DNA from: Cytophagales bacterium
GTDB lineage: Bacteria; Bacteroidota; Bacteroidia; Cytophagales; Microscillaceae
Length of the DNA: 64,000 bases
Direction: 5' to 3'
Assembly: GCA_004293905.1 (NCBI GenBank)
Contig: RDZE01000015.1
Location: 62,001 to 126,000 of the forward strand
Part shown: positions 43,144 through 52,346 of the stretch, piece by piece
Position numbering within the stretch: the first letter of the stretch is position 1
Layout: every line of letters begins with the position of its first letter
Made by a program: the position numbers and the translations under genes
Notes under the pieces: generated by a model
What the model was told of the DNA's origin: nothing
Databases searched by the model: none
What the model saw: only the letters and a program-made list of their open reading frames with translations

Positions 43144-43776
43144 ATGAAAAAATTATATCTTCCCATTCTCTTATTGTTTTTTACCCTCCTCAATAATACA
43201 CAACTCTCTTATGCACAAAAAGAATCAGAAGGAGGTGGAGGAAGCAAAAATAATAATACAAACACCAATAACACCAACACAAATAACAATAACACAAATA
43301 CAAACATTGCCAAAGAATACAACCCCTTTGGCAACCGAATAGGTGTAGAAGGGCTTTACTCTATGGACATAGCCCCTTATCTTGACGAAACCAACGACCT
43401 CAACGATGAAGCCTCTTTACAATACAACAACACATCAAAAGAAGTATACATCATCGTAATAGATGACGATAAAAACGCCATCGGAGATGAGTACAACCTC
43501 TCCTCTTACTTTAATTTTGCCATTGGTAACATCAAAGCAGGCATCTCTGGCGCAACCGTAACAGGGCAAAAAACATTTACCCTCCCCTCAGGCTCTACCT
43601 GCCAACAAGCAATCGTAACAGGCAGTTTCAATGGCATAGGCGTTTATTATATCCTTTCAGCCATCGAAACCCCTACACACTTCTACCAAGCACTCAGTTG
43701 GACACTCAAGGAAAATGCCTCTCTATATGGCAATGATATGCAAGAAATGATAAAATCATTCAAACAAACTAAATAA
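43144..43776 (+). CDS. Exported protein of unknown function (paralogue B)
   Basis: A 210-residue secreted protein. A signal peptide (cleavage near SYAQ) is followed by a Gly/Ser then Asn/Thr low-complexity stretch (about residues 31-55) and a domain that matches the preceding lipoprotein: ASLQYNNTSKEVYIIVIDDD, GDEYNLSSYFNFAIGNIKAG, VTGSFNGIGVYYIL, FYQALSWTL. Unlike its neighbour it has no lipobox Cys, so it should be free in the periplasm or secreted. The duplication changed localisation and added the linker. Confidence 0.8.
   Translation: MKKLYLPILLLFFTLLNNTQLSYAQKESEGGGGSKNNNTNTNNTNTNNNNTNTNIAKEYNPFGNRIGVEGLYSMDIAPYLDETNDLNDEASLQYNNTSKEVYIIVIDDDKNAIGDEYNLSSYFNFAIGNIKAGISGATVTGQKTFTLPSGSTCQQAIVTGSFNGIGVYYILSAIETPTHFYQALSWTLKENASLYGNDMQEMIKSFKQTK
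43246..43305 (+). repeat. Asn/Thr low-complexity coding repeat
   Basis: Repeated AAC/AAT and ACA/ACC codons encode the Asn/Thr linker inside the paralogue B gene. It is prone to slippage, and its length may vary between strains. Confidence 0.7.
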
Positions 43777-43813
43777 AATACACGAATAACCATTAACATT
43801 TACAATAAATTCT

Positions 43814-43852
43814 AAAACTTTGCTAAACAACCCATTTGGCAAAGTTTTTTTT
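43814..43852 (+). terminator. Terminator after paralogue B
   Basis: AAAACTTTGC (43814-43823) pairs with GCAAAGTTTT (43839-43848), followed by T's. Confidence 0.8.
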
Positions 43853-43884
43853 ATCCATTTATTTTTTTTTACCGCTTTTTTATT

Positions 43885-43892
43885 TACATTTG
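43885..43892 (+). promoter_or_regulatory. -7 element of the TPR-secG operon
   Basis: TACATTTG, 45 bases upstream of the ATG at 43938, just after the previous gene's terminator. Confidence 0.4.
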
Positions 43893-43937
43893 CATTTGCA
43901 CAAAACCCTTATATACAAGGATTTAGACACTATAAAA

Positions 43938-45503
43938 ATGGACGCTGATAACTTACTATATTTCATAGATGACCCTACCCGAATCACTACCAACGACTTA
44001 GAAGGTCTTGAAACAATCGCCAGTGATTATCCTTACTTCCAATTGGCTCACATGCTCATAGCTAAAGGCTCTTCAAAAGAAAACAGCCCACTCGCTTCGC
44101 AAAAATTGAGAAGAGCAGCCGCTTACAGTTATCATAGAGGCTTATTAAGACAACTCATCGAAACCCAAAAATATGAGCCACTCCTTTGGCAAAAAACTAC
44201 CATAGAAAACCCAAAAGAGTCCTCTTTTGAAGATATTTTTATAGCAGACCCAAAAGAAGAGGAAATAGACGAAAATTTCAACTTCTTACCCACTACACCC
44301 GAAAACGAAGATACCATACCCGATGGCGAACCCTTCACCGAAGCACTTGCAATGAAACTATACACGCAAGGTAAAACCAACGCCGCCATACAAGTATACG
44401 AACACCTAAGAAGCCTTTATCCTGATAAAAATGCCTATTTCGAAACCCAAATTCGTACCATCAGAGGAGAAGAAACCTTATTGGAAACAGAAAACAACGA
44501 AATACATACTTTTACCCCCTCCATAGAAACAACAGAATCAACACCCGATTTACAAACCAATTATCTCGAAACAGAAACATCAATCATTTCTACTACAGAA
44601 GAAAATAAAATCTCAGAAGAAACCACAGAAGTAGAAGCAACAACAATAGACACAGAGCCAGAAAACCCGCTCACGGAAAGCCAAGCACTCAAATTTATCA
44701 ATGAGAATGAGTGGCAAGCCGCCTTAGATGTATACCAAAAACTCAAAAAACTTAGCCCCGAAAAAGCAGACTACTACGAAAACCAAATCAATATTTTAGA
44801 AGAAACACTCAACCAACACAATATCCAAAAAATAACAGAAGAAACCACAGAAGAAAATATATCTTTCTTTGACACCATCTTAGAAGAACAAGAAACAACA
44901 CAAGATGCCACCACCTATACCCCCGAAAACTTTATCCAGACAACCACAACGACTGATATTCAAGAGGAGTACGAAACAGAAAGCAGTAACACAATAGTAC
45001 TCAAAGAAGGTTTCTTGATGGAACAAGATGCCGCCGAAGCAGCAGAAGATAAATCCCTCAAAAGTGAAGCCAATAACCCCATAGAACTAAGCCAAGTAGA
45101 CAACCCCAACGAGGCACTCGCTATGCAATATTTTAATGCAGGCGACACCGCCAAAGCAATGGAGTTGTACAAAAAACTAATCCTATTCAACCCCGAAAAA
45201 GAAACCTACTACCTTCGTCAAATAGAAATACTTAGCAGTGATATAGAAACCCTCAACCAAGAATACACTACCACCCCAGAAAAAACTGATAAAAAAGAAG
45301 AAAATATAATGGTAGAGGAAGAAAAAATTACTACCTTTGCACCCACGATAGAAAATAATGACGAAATAAGCGAAACAACTGCTATACAATATTTCAACGA
45401 AGGAAATATGACGAAAGCAATACAAGTTTATGAAAAATTGATGGAAAAATATCCTGACAAAAAAGATTATTTTCAATCACAAATAGAAGTATTAAAAAGT
45501 TAA
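43938..45503 (+). CDS. Repeat protein upstream of secG (TPR-like)
   Basis: A 521-residue acidic protein from ATG 43938 (MDADNLLYFIDDPTRITTND); the longer frame adds 34 residues that cross the promoter region. The N-terminal 70 residues match a Bacteroidota domain with the pattern DYPYFQLAHMLIAKG. Four TPR-like repeats of about 40 residues follow, separated by Glu/Thr-rich disordered linkers; each has the form ALAMKLYTQGKTNAAIQVYE then YPDKNAYFETQI. There is no signal peptide. It is 17 bp before secG, a recurring neighbour pair, so a link to export is plausible. Confidence 0.75.
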   Translation: MDADNLLYFIDDPTRITTNDLEGLETIASDYPYFQLAHMLIAKGSSKENSPLASQKLRRAAAYSYHRGLLRQLIETQKYEPLLWQKTTIENPKESSFEDIFIADPKEEEIDENFNFLPTTPENEDTIPDGEPFTEALAMKLYTQGKTNAAIQVYEHLRSLYPDKNAYFETQIRTIRGEETLLETENNEIHTFTPSIETTESTPDLQTNYLETETSIISTTEENKISEETTEVEATTIDTEPENPLTESQALKFINENEWQAALDVYQKLKKLSPEKADYYENQINILEETLNQHNIQKITEETTEENISFFDTILEEQETTQDATTYTPENFIQTTTTTDIQEEYETESSNTIVLKEGFLMEQDAAEAAEDKSLKSEANNPIELSQVDNPNEALAMQYFNAGDTAKAMELYKKLILFNPEKETYYLRQIEILSSDIETLNQEYTTTPEKTDKKEENIMVEEEKITTFAPTIENNDEISETTAIQYFNEGNMTKAIQVYEKLMEKYPDKKDYFQSQIEVLKS

Positions 45504-45520
45504 AATTGTAGTTTATCAAT

Positions 45521-45898
45521 ATGTACTCATTCATTATCGTATTAATCATCCTTACAGCCATATTACTCATCTTAGTAGTACTTACGCAAAAATCAAAAGG
45601 TGGCGTTTCCTCACAATTTGGAGGAGGCTCTGTACAAATGGTAGGCGTAAAAAAAACAAGTGACTTATTAGAAAGAATCACTTGGGGTTTAGCCATCACC
45701 ATGATGATATTGGCAGCTTCTACTACTTTCTTTGTAGATAAATCGGGGCAAGAAGACCGCATCAAAAGTGTAAGTGAGCAAAAAGCCAAAGAAACTAATT
45801 TAGGCAACACTAAAACACAACAACAACAACAGCAACAAGGGAATACCCAACTGCAAAACAATACCCAAAAAGAAAATAAGGCTGAGGAGAAAAAATAA
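45521..45898 (+). CDS. secG: Preprotein translocase subunit SecG
   Basis: SecG is the small membrane subunit of SecYEG. The 125-residue protein has two helices (about residues 2-22 and 50-70), the conserved loop QKSKGGVSSQFGGG between them, and a hydrophilic Gln/Asn/Lys-rich C-terminal tail typical of Bacteroidota SecG. It follows the TPR-like gene by 17 bp and ends in a bidirectional terminator. Confidence 0.93.
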   Translation: MYSFIIVLIILTAILLILVVLTQKSKGGVSSQFGGGSVQMVGVKKTSDLLERITWGLAITMMILAASTTFFVDKSGQEDRIKSVSEQKAKETNLGNTKTQQQQQQQGNTQLQNNTQKENKAEEKK

Positions 45899-45921
45899 AT
45901 TCTTACACCATCAATATTTTC

Positions 45922-45961
45922 AAAAAGAGAAGCCCTACATAACGTAGCACTTCTCTTTTTT
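45922..45961. terminator. Bidirectional terminator after secG and DUF4286
   Basis: AAAAAGAGAAG pairs with CTTCTCTTTTT, with an inner CTAC/GTAG pairing. It lies between convergent genes. Confidence 0.85.
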
Positions 45962-45964
45962 CAT

Positions 45965-46279
45965 TTAGCCTGCTTCTATTACCTCCAGCAAAGTTCTGAA
46001 AGCCAAGGCTTTATCCCCATATTTTTCACGCGTTTTGGCTTGCAATGCAGGCGCGTAATTTTGCGAATAATTCAAAAAATCTTCCAAATTATTCAAATAA
46101 TATTGCACCGCATAGGTAACCCCCGCCGTATTTTCAGGGTCTTCTACCATTTTTAATAACTGATACTTCACAAATAACCCAGTAGCCATCACTTCGCCAA
46201 TGTGCGTACTGCGCATCCACGCCGACCACTCTTGTTCTATATCAGCATCTACACTTACAGTTACATTATAAATTACCAT
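45965..46279 (-). CDS. DUF4286 family protein
   Basis: A 104-residue cytoplasmic protein from ATG 46279 (MVIYNVTVSVDADIEQEWSA). The motif WMRSTHIGEVMATG and the C-terminal YGDKALAFRTLLEVI are characteristic of DUF4286, a small alpha/beta (ABM-like) family restricted mainly to Bacteroidota. Its function is unknown. The longer frame of 212 codons crosses the WG-repeat gene's start and is not coding. Confidence 0.85.
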   Translation of the reverse strand: MVIYNVTVSVDADIEQEWSAWMRSTHIGEVMATGLFVKYQLLKMVEDPENTAGVTYAVQYYLNNLEDFLNYSQNYAPALQAKTREKYGDKALAFRTLLEVIEAG

Positions 46280-46294
46280 ATTTACTTCTTTTAA

Positions 46295-46326
46295 TTGGTA
46301 AAATTGCAAATAAAACCCTAATTTTG
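46295..46326 (+). promoter_or_regulatory. Promoter of the WG-repeat gene
   Basis: TTG (46295-46297), N21 and TAATTTTG (46319-46326), 29 bases before the ATG at 46356. Confidence 0.65.
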
Positions 46327-46355
46327 CAAAATAAACTGCAACAGAATTATCTCTC

Positions 46356-47501
46356 ATGGGCAAAGAAGAGCAGGGAAAAACCGAAACCAAAATCATCAGA
46401 GTCGAAAACGTTAGCGAAAAACGAAAACGCAACCTTTTGCAAGCCTTCGCACTCATGATGGCTATCGGATTATTGGGTTTTGTACTTTGGAAAGCCTTAG
46501 GCGAACCTTGGAAAGGTTTTTTTAGCATGAAAGGTGAAATTACCTTAGATGGACGCAACCAAACAGATAGCACACAAAAAAAACAATTAGCACGCCCTAC
46601 CAAAACAGGTACATTTTATCAGGGCATAGCACGCTACGAGGAAAAAGGCAAATTCGGCTACATGCGCCAAAACGGAAACATACTCATAGAAGCACAATTT
46701 GACGATGCAGATGTAAAATTTTATGAAGAAATGGCATGGGTACGCATCGGCAAAAAATATGGCTTTGTCAATAGCGAAACTGCACAAATAGAAATCCCAG
46801 TAGAATACGACCAAGTAAGTCGCTTTGAGGACGGATTTGCTACTGTCCGCTTAGGAAGTAAAAAGGGCAAAATCAGCAAAAGCAAGATAGTCTATGGCAT
46901 AGAACGCCCCATGAAAAGTATCATCAACGACCCCTATTTTAAGAAAATATACGATAAAGCAGGTGCTTTTCAAGGAGTAGATGAAAAAATGAGAGCCAAA
47001 GTTCGCCACAAAGACGAAGGCAAATGGGGTTTTGTAGATGAACAAGGCGAGCTTGTTATAGCTGCTGAATATGACGAAGTAAGCGATTTTGAAGACAATA
47101 TTGCTTGGGTAAAAATAGACAACAAATGTGGTCTTATCGATCCAGAGGGACACACCATCGTTCCGATAGAATATGACGAAATAGCCCCTAAAAAATTTGA
47201 AGAATCCTTAGTAAGGGTAGAAAAAAGCAATCGCTATGGATTTGTTAATAATTCAGGAGAATTAATCGTTCCTTGCATTTATGACGAAGCAGGCTATTTT
47301 AGAGAAGGTTTGGCTTATGTAAAAAAAGACAATAAGTATGGTTTTGTAGATGAATCAGGAGAGGTAGTAATTCCTTTGCGCTACGATGAAATTCAAATTT
47401 ATGAAAAATACTTTGGTTTTTACAAAGGTAAAGCCAAAATGCGAATAGGCAACCGCCAAGGATATGTATACCGAGACGGTCGCGAGTGGTGGTTTGACTA
47501 A
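46356..47501 (+). CDS. Membrane-anchored WG-repeat protein
   Basis: A 381-residue protein with a cytoplasmic basic N-terminus, one transmembrane helix (about residues 28-47), and at least six WG repeats. Repeats have the form GKFGYMRQNGNILIEAQFDD, KYGFVNSETAQIEIPVEYD or GKWGFVDEQGELVIAAEYD, each about 45 residues. WG repeats form beta-propeller or beta-solenoid surfaces and act in protein interaction. No enzyme domain is present. It is transcribed alone from a good promoter, divergent from DUF4286, and convergent with ndh. Confidence 0.88.
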   Translation: MGKEEQGKTETKIIRVENVSEKRKRNLLQAFALMMAIGLLGFVLWKALGEPWKGFFSMKGEITLDGRNQTDSTQKKQLARPTKTGTFYQGIARYEEKGKFGYMRQNGNILIEAQFDDADVKFYEEMAWVRIGKKYGFVNSETAQIEIPVEYDQVSRFEDGFATVRLGSKKGKISKSKIVYGIERPMKSIINDPYFKKIYDKAGAFQGVDEKMRAKVRHKDEGKWGFVDEQGELVIAAEYDEVSDFEDNIAWVKIDNKCGLIDPEGHTIVPIEYDEIAPKKFEESLVRVEKSNRYGFVNNSGELIVPCIYDEAGYFREGLAYVKKDNKYGFVDESGEVVIPLRYDEIQIYEKYFGFYKGKAKMRIGNRQGYVYRDGREWWFD

Positions 47502-47514
47502 GAAAATCTCTTAA

Positions 47515-48879
47515 CTAACTATTTTGATTTTCGTCTTTAGTAGGCTTGATGTGGCTATTAATCTCCAAAATTTCTTCAAATTCAGAAGTACCTGAACGCC
47601 CAATAATCAACCGATGGCTTTTATCATAACTGAAATAGCTTGAAATCCAAGTTAATAACACGCCTAATTTATTTCTAAAACCTACCAAATATAATAAGTG
47701 CACAAAAATCCAAATAAACCAAGCAATAAAACCCTGAATTCTGATTTTACCCATATCTACAACAGCCTTGTTGCGTCCTACGGTTGCCATAGAGCCTTTG
47801 TCTAAGTATTTGAATGGTTTTAGATTGCGTTTTTGAATGATATTTTTGATGTTACGCGCCAGGTGTCGTCCTTGTTGCATAGCGGGAGGTGCCATCATAG
47901 GGTGTCCTCTTGGGGTATCTTCGGTAATCATAGCCGCCACATCGCCTACAGCGAATATATTATCATAGCCTTTTACTCTATTAAACTCATCTACCTGAAT
48001 TCTATTGCCTCTGAGAATGGCATCTTCGTGTAAGCCCGGTATGGGAGAGCCCGCAACCCCTGCCGCCCATATCAGTGTACGGCTTATGATAGTTGTTCCA
48101 TCATTGAGTTCTACGGTATGCCCATCATAAGATTTTACGGATTGCCCTAAATGCAAACGAACCCCCATTTTGGTAAGAAAATCAGCCGCTTTTTTACCTG
48201 CAATGTCCGACATTCCATTGAGTAGGCGTGGCGTAGCTTCTACCAAATGTACGTCCATTTCATAAAGGTCTAATTCTTTATAATCATTAGGGAAAACGTG
48301 CTTTTTCAACTCTGCCAATGCCCCTGCAATTTCTACGCCTGTGGGTCCTCCTCCTACTACTACATAATCCATGAGGCTGTTCATAAGTTCGTTGTCATCG
48401 GTAAGAAGCGCATTTTCAAAGTTTTTGATGATTTTATTACGCAACTGTATGGCATCTTCTATGGTTTTGATAGGTACAGCATATTTTTGTATGTCTTCCA
48501 TTCCATAGTAATTTGTGTTTGCCCCTGTTGCAATCACTAAATAATCATATTTAAGGCTTCCTATGGTAGTTTCTATAGTGTTTTGCTCAGGAGTGATGTG
48601 GGTTACTTCACCTAAGCGGAAATAAAAGTCTTTGTTTTTGCCCAATACTTTGCGAAAAGGGTATACAATTGAGCCTGTATCTAACCCTGATGTTGCTACT
48701 TGATAGAGCAAGGGTTGAAATGTGTGATAATTGTTTTTGTCAAATAAAACAATTTGTGCGTTAGTCCCTTTGAGTGTTTTGATTACTTCTAACCCACCAA
48801 ACCCACCTCCGACTATCACTATTCGGGGTTTGCCTAAATCAGCAATTCGAGTTCTACTTGATATGAGTTTTGCAGCCAT
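47515..48879 (-). CDS. ndh: Type II NADH dehydrogenase
   Basis: NDH-2 passes electrons from NADH to quinone without pumping ions. The 454-residue flavoprotein has the FAD-binding VGGGFGGLEV motif near residue 23, YHTFQPLLYQVATSGL, the NADH-binding VVGGGPTGVEIAGALAE motif (around residue 170), NIFAVGDVA, and a membrane-associating hydrophobic C-terminus (IQGFIAWFIWIFVHLLYLVG). These elements separate it from soluble oxidoreductases. A TATATTTG -7 element lies 34 bases upstream. Together with nqrD it shows two NADH entry routes. Confidence 0.9.
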   Translation of the reverse strand: MAAKLISSRTRIADLGKPRIVIVGGGFGGLEVIKTLKGTNAQIVLFDKNNYHTFQPLLYQVATSGLDTGSIVYPFRKVLGKNKDFYFRLGEVTHITPEQNTIETTIGSLKYDYLVIATGANTNYYGMEDIQKYAVPIKTIEDAIQLRNKIIKNFENALLTDDNELMNSLMDYVVVGGGPTGVEIAGALAELKKHVFPNDYKELDLYEMDVHLVEATPRLLNGMSDIAGKKAADFLTKMGVRLHLGQSVKSYDGHTVELNDGTTIISRTLIWAAGVAGSPIPGLHEDAILRGNRIQVDEFNRVKGYDNIFAVGDVAAMITEDTPRGHPMMAPPAMQQGRHLARNIKNIIQKRNLKPFKYLDKGSMATVGRNKAVVDMGKIRIQGFIAWFIWIFVHLLYLVGFRNKLGVLLTWISSYFSYDKSHRLIIGRSGTSEFEEILEINSHIKPTKDENQNS

Positions 48880-48912
48880 AGTTTTTAGTAATTATTACAG
48901 TATTATTGTACT

Positions 48913-48920
48913 CAAATATA
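48913..48920 (-). promoter_or_regulatory. -7 element of ndh
   Basis: TATATTTG on the minus strand, 33 bases before the ATG at 48879. Confidence 0.4.
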
Positions 48921-48993
48921 TATCCTTTTTTCGAACTTAAGCGTTTTTTTTCGTATATTTATAATAGTTTCATTTTAATTTTATATAAACACT

Positions 48994-49485
48994 ATGAAAA
49001 AGCACATTCTATTTTTGTTTTTCTTTGTTGGGCTTTTGGGTTATTCCAATGCTCAAGGTACAGCCAATGATATTGATGTATCAAAATTACCACAAGAGGT
49101 AAGACAGGTTTTGGACAGCTATATTAATATTCTTACCACAAGCAGTTCTTTGGACGATTGTGCGGGAAAGTTTACAGCTATTGCGGGGGGTGGCTTGGTA
49201 AATGAAGACGGTCAAACACTTAGGAGTTCTATACAGCCATTTTCTTTGAAGAAAGATTTTGACAATGTAAAATTTTATGCAAGTCCTATTAAAATCACAC
49301 GTGTAAATGCAACCTATTCGAATGGTCAGGGTTTTGGTCCGAGTGCTATTAAAGGTATGGTGTATAAAATTTGGATAGCCAAAAAAGAAGGTCAAGCGGG
49401 TATGCCTGCCCCTATCTCGATAATGGTACCTGATGGTCATGAGAGCATCAGGACGCCTAAGGTTGTGGGGATAGGTAGTTTATAA
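48994..49485 (+). CDS. Exported protein of unknown function
   Basis: A 163-residue secreted protein with a clear signal peptide (cleavage near SNAQ). The mature part (DVSKLPQEVRQVLDSYINIL, CAGKFTAIAGGGLVNEDG, then FYASPIKITRVNATYSNGQG) looks like a small alpha/beta domain. No family was recognised. It stands alone with a strong terminator. Confidence 0.7.
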   Translation: MKKHILFLFFFVGLLGYSNAQGTANDIDVSKLPQEVRQVLDSYINILTTSSSLDDCAGKFTAIAGGGLVNEDGQTLRSSIQPFSLKKDFDNVKFYASPIKITRVNATYSNGQGFGPSAIKGMVYKIWIAKKEGQAGMPAPISIMVPDGHESIRTPKVVGIGSL

Positions 49486-49488
49486 AAC

Positions 49489-49519
49489 AAAAAAGCGCAA
49501 AACAATTTTGCGCTTTTTT
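49489..49519 (+). terminator. Terminator next to tRNA-Thr
   Basis: AAAAAAGCGCAAAA (49489-49502) pairs perfectly with TTTTGCGCTTTTTT (49506-49519), with a three-base loop. Confidence 0.92.
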
Positions 49520-49527
49520 TACTTTTG

Positions 49528-49600
<73 letters not shown>

Positions 49601-49658
49601 TTTCTGTATTTTGGTGGTGCAAAGGTAGTAGTTTTTTTTCTCTTTGCAAATTTTTAGC

Positions 49659-51497
49659 TTATTTTTTTCTCAAAATTTTGAGTTGCATTTTCAATTTTGC
49701 CAATTTATCAGTGGCTTCTTGCATTTGTTTCTCAAAACCCGATTTGAGTGTGTCGGCTTGTTTGCTATTGGCAAAAAATCCTAAGTTATTGCGTAGTGTT
49801 GCTATTTCGTTTTCGAGTCGGTCTATTTGTTTTTTAAGGTCTATTTCACGGTTCGAGGCTCTTCCTCCGCCGCTATTATTACCGCCTCTGTTATTATTAG
49901 TAGCTGTTCTGGCTATTTTAGCTTCTACAATCACTTCCAATTCCATTTTGTCTTCTTCGGTTTTTGCTTCTATTTTTGCAGCAAGCGACATCATGGCTTT
50001 TTCAAAATCTTTTTCTACTCCTTTTTTATTTTTAAGGGGTACATATCCTATTTTTTTCCATTCTTCTGCAAATTGAGTGGCAACTTCTTCAAGTTCTTTT
50101 TTGGTGGCGTTTTCCGCAAAAGTATAATTAAGTATATTTTCACAGATAGCTTGTTTTTTCTGTAAATTATCTACTTGTTGTTTGTCTTCTTCGGTTTGTT
50201 GCTCTCTTATTTTTTGGAAAAACGCATCACATGCTTTTTTGAATCGCTCATATACAGTGTCTTTCACACGTGCAGGCGCAGGTCCGATGGTTTTCCAATC
50301 TTTTTGCAGTTGTTTGAATTTTTCGGCAACTGCGTTTTGCTCTTCTTCGCTCGCTAATAGTGCTTCGGCTTGTTCGCAAAGGGCTATTTTTTTCTGTAGA
50401 TTGTCTTCTCTTTCGCTTTCTATGCCTTTAAAAAATTCTGTTTTTTTGGCAAAGAAGGCTTTGAAAGCCGCCCAGAATTCGCGTCCTATTTCCCTTCCTT
50501 GCTGTCGGGGTACGGGTCTGATGTTATCCCAAGTTTTTTGTAATTCGAGGAGTTCTTGCGTTTTATTGTTCCATTCTTTAATTCTATCAGATTGGAATGC
50601 GCTGAATGCTTTTACTTCTTCAAGGAGTGCTTGTTTGGTAACTAAGTTTTTTTCTCTTTCTCCTTTGAGTGTTTCGAGAAGTGCCCTTCTACGCTCAAAT
50701 AGTGCATCGGCTATTTGTTTAAATCTTATTTTGATATTTTCTTGCTCTTCTTTGAGTACGGGTCCTATGGCGATGTATTCTTTTCGTATTTCTTTGAACT
50801 CTTGTATAGCTTGTTTTGTATTGGTGATTTCGATGAGTTTTTCGGCTTTTTCTATGAGTGCTATTTTTAGTTCTAAGTTTTTCTTTCTGTCAAGTTCTTT
50901 GAGTTCGAAATAAATACTTCTCTTGTCATAGAATCGTTCTATGAGTGCGTTGTAAGTTGCTTTTAGTTCTTGAAAATCTTTTTGGGGTACGCCTCCAATA
51001 GTTTTCCACTCTTCTTGAATTTTCTTGAATTCGTCTGCGGCTTCGGGCGTATCTTCTGATTCTAAGATGTTGCGTAGTTTTTCTAACAATTCTTTTTTTC
51101 TTACCAAGTTTTTATCTCTTTCTTTTTCTTTCTGTAGTTTTTCTTTATTTCTTTTCGAGATAATATTTTGGTATTCTTTATAAAATCTATTACTCTCACT
51201 TTCTATTTGTTTATAGTCAAATTCGGTTTCTTCTCCTCCATCATCAAGAAATTTTTGCAAGGCTTCTTTTTTTTCCTCTTTCACGATGGCATCGTAGTGA
51301 GGTTTTAGAAGTCGTGCAGTTTGCAAGGCTTTTTTGGTATCATCTCCTTGTGCGAGTTGCTCTATAGTAGCGATGAGTTCTTCTTTGGAATAGAGCTCAT
51401 ACTGTGGAGTGATTTCGATGTTTTCTGCTTGCGTTGTACCGTTTTCTGTGTCGGTAGTAGAATTTTCTACTTTGATTTCGTCTTGTTCTTGTTGCAT
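49659..51497 (-). CDS. DUF349 repeat protein
   Basis: A 612-residue highly charged, mostly alpha-helical protein. At least six DUF349 repeats, each about 75 residues, share the core FKKIQEEWKTIGGVPQKD or KQLQKDWKTIGPAPARVKD. The C-terminal 60 residues form a coiled coil (DLKKQIDRLENEIATLRNNL). There is no signal peptide. Bacteroidota members are common and conserved, but their role is unknown; a link to ribosome or RNA binding has been suggested for related repeat proteins. It is separate from tRNA-Thr. Confidence 0.9.
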   Translation of the reverse strand: MQQEQDEIKVENSTTDTENGTTQAENIEITPQYELYSKEELIATIEQLAQGDDTKKALQTARLLKPHYDAIVKEEKKEALQKFLDDGGEETEFDYKQIESESNRFYKEYQNIISKRNKEKLQKEKERDKNLVRKKELLEKLRNILESEDTPEAADEFKKIQEEWKTIGGVPQKDFQELKATYNALIERFYDKRSIYFELKELDRKKNLELKIALIEKAEKLIEITNTKQAIQEFKEIRKEYIAIGPVLKEEQENIKIRFKQIADALFERRRALLETLKGEREKNLVTKQALLEEVKAFSAFQSDRIKEWNNKTQELLELQKTWDNIRPVPRQQGREIGREFWAAFKAFFAKKTEFFKGIESEREDNLQKKIALCEQAEALLASEEEQNAVAEKFKQLQKDWKTIGPAPARVKDTVYERFKKACDAFFQKIREQQTEEDKQQVDNLQKKQAICENILNYTFAENATKKELEEVATQFAEEWKKIGYVPLKNKKGVEKDFEKAMMSLAAKIEAKTEEDKMELEVIVEAKIARTATNNNRGGNNSGGGRASNREIDLKKQIDRLENEIATLRNNLGFFANSKQADTLKSGFEKQMQEATDKLAKLKMQLKILRKK

Positions 51498-51655
51498 ATA
51501 AGAGATATATAAGAGATGTTACCTAAGCCCCGAAAAAGGCATTTTTTTTCGTTTATATTTAACTGTATTTGCGTTTTTCGTTAAAAGTGTTTTAATTTGG
51601 CTTGCAAAAGTAATCATTTTTATTTGAAATTCAACTTTCAATCCATAAAAAATTC

Positions 51656-52318
51656 ATGAATACTTCCCATAAATCTTCTTTACCTTCATTGGCTGAAATT
51701 CGCCAAGAGTATAGTTTGAAAGAGTTGAGCGAGCAGTCGGTATCTTCAGATGCGATTGTACAGTTTGAGTCATGGCTTACGGAGGCTCTTAATAGTGAGC
51801 TTACGGAGCCTACAGCGATGCACCTCAGTACGGTTTCGTCGAGTGGGTATCCTTCTTCGCGCATTGTTTTATTGAAGGGTATAGAGGAAGGTAGTTTCTT
51901 GTTTTATACCAATTATCAGAGCCGTAAGGGTGATGAGATAATGGCAAATTCGCGGGTGGCTTTGTGCTTTTTTTGGGCAGAGTTGCAGCGGCAGGTGCGC
52001 ATAGAGGGTACGGCAGAATCGTTGATAGAGTCCTATTCGGAAGTCTATTTCAATTCGCGTCCGCGTGCAAGTCAAATAGGTGCATTGGCTTCGCCACAAA
52101 GCAAGATAATACCTAATAGGGCTTGGTTAGAAAAGGAGTTTGAGGCTATCGAGGAAAAGTACAAACACCAAGCTGTTCCGAAGCCCGAACATTGGGGCGG
52201 TTATAAGGTAGTGCCTCACTACATAGAATTTTGGCAAGGCAGAAGAAGCCGCCTACATGATAGAATAGTATATACACGCATCGAAAATAAATGGCATATA
52301 GAACGTCTTGCGCCTTAA
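51656..52318 (+). CDS. pdxH: Pyridoxamine 5'-phosphate oxidase
   Basis: PdxH oxidises pyridoxamine or pyridoxine phosphate to pyridoxal phosphate with FMN and O2. The 220-residue cytoplasmic enzyme shows FMN-binding segments SSRIVLLKGIEEGSFLFYTN and SRKGDEIMANSRVALCFFW, the substrate loop VEHYIEFW-like (HYIEFWQGRRSRLHDR), and the hallmark C-terminus WHIERLAP. Length is typical. The TPR gene starts 28 bp downstream. Confidence 0.95.
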   Translation: MNTSHKSSLPSLAEIRQEYSLKELSEQSVSSDAIVQFESWLTEALNSELTEPTAMHLSTVSSSGYPSSRIVLLKGIEEGSFLFYTNYQSRKGDEIMANSRVALCFFWAELQRQVRIEGTAESLIESYSEVYFNSRPRASQIGALASPQSKIIPNRAWLEKEFEAIEEKYKHQAVPKPEHWGGYKVVPHYIEFWQGRRSRLHDRIVYTRIENKWHIERLAP

Positions 52319-52346
52319 TTTTTTCTTATTATTGCTTACAAAATTT

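Noticed and set aside
43246-43305. AAC/ACA repeats considered as a CRISPR-like or tandem repeat array
   Set aside because: The repeats are short, lie in frame within a secreted protein and encode an Asn/Thr linker. There are no spacers.
46280-46603. N-terminal extension of the DUF4286 frame
   Set aside because: It crosses the promoter and first codons of the divergent WG-repeat gene, and DUF4286 proteins start at MVIYNV.
50182-50913. Plus-strand ORF of 243 codons rich in Ser and Leu
   Set aside because: It is the complement of the Glu/Lys-rich DUF349 repeats; composition alone explains the length.
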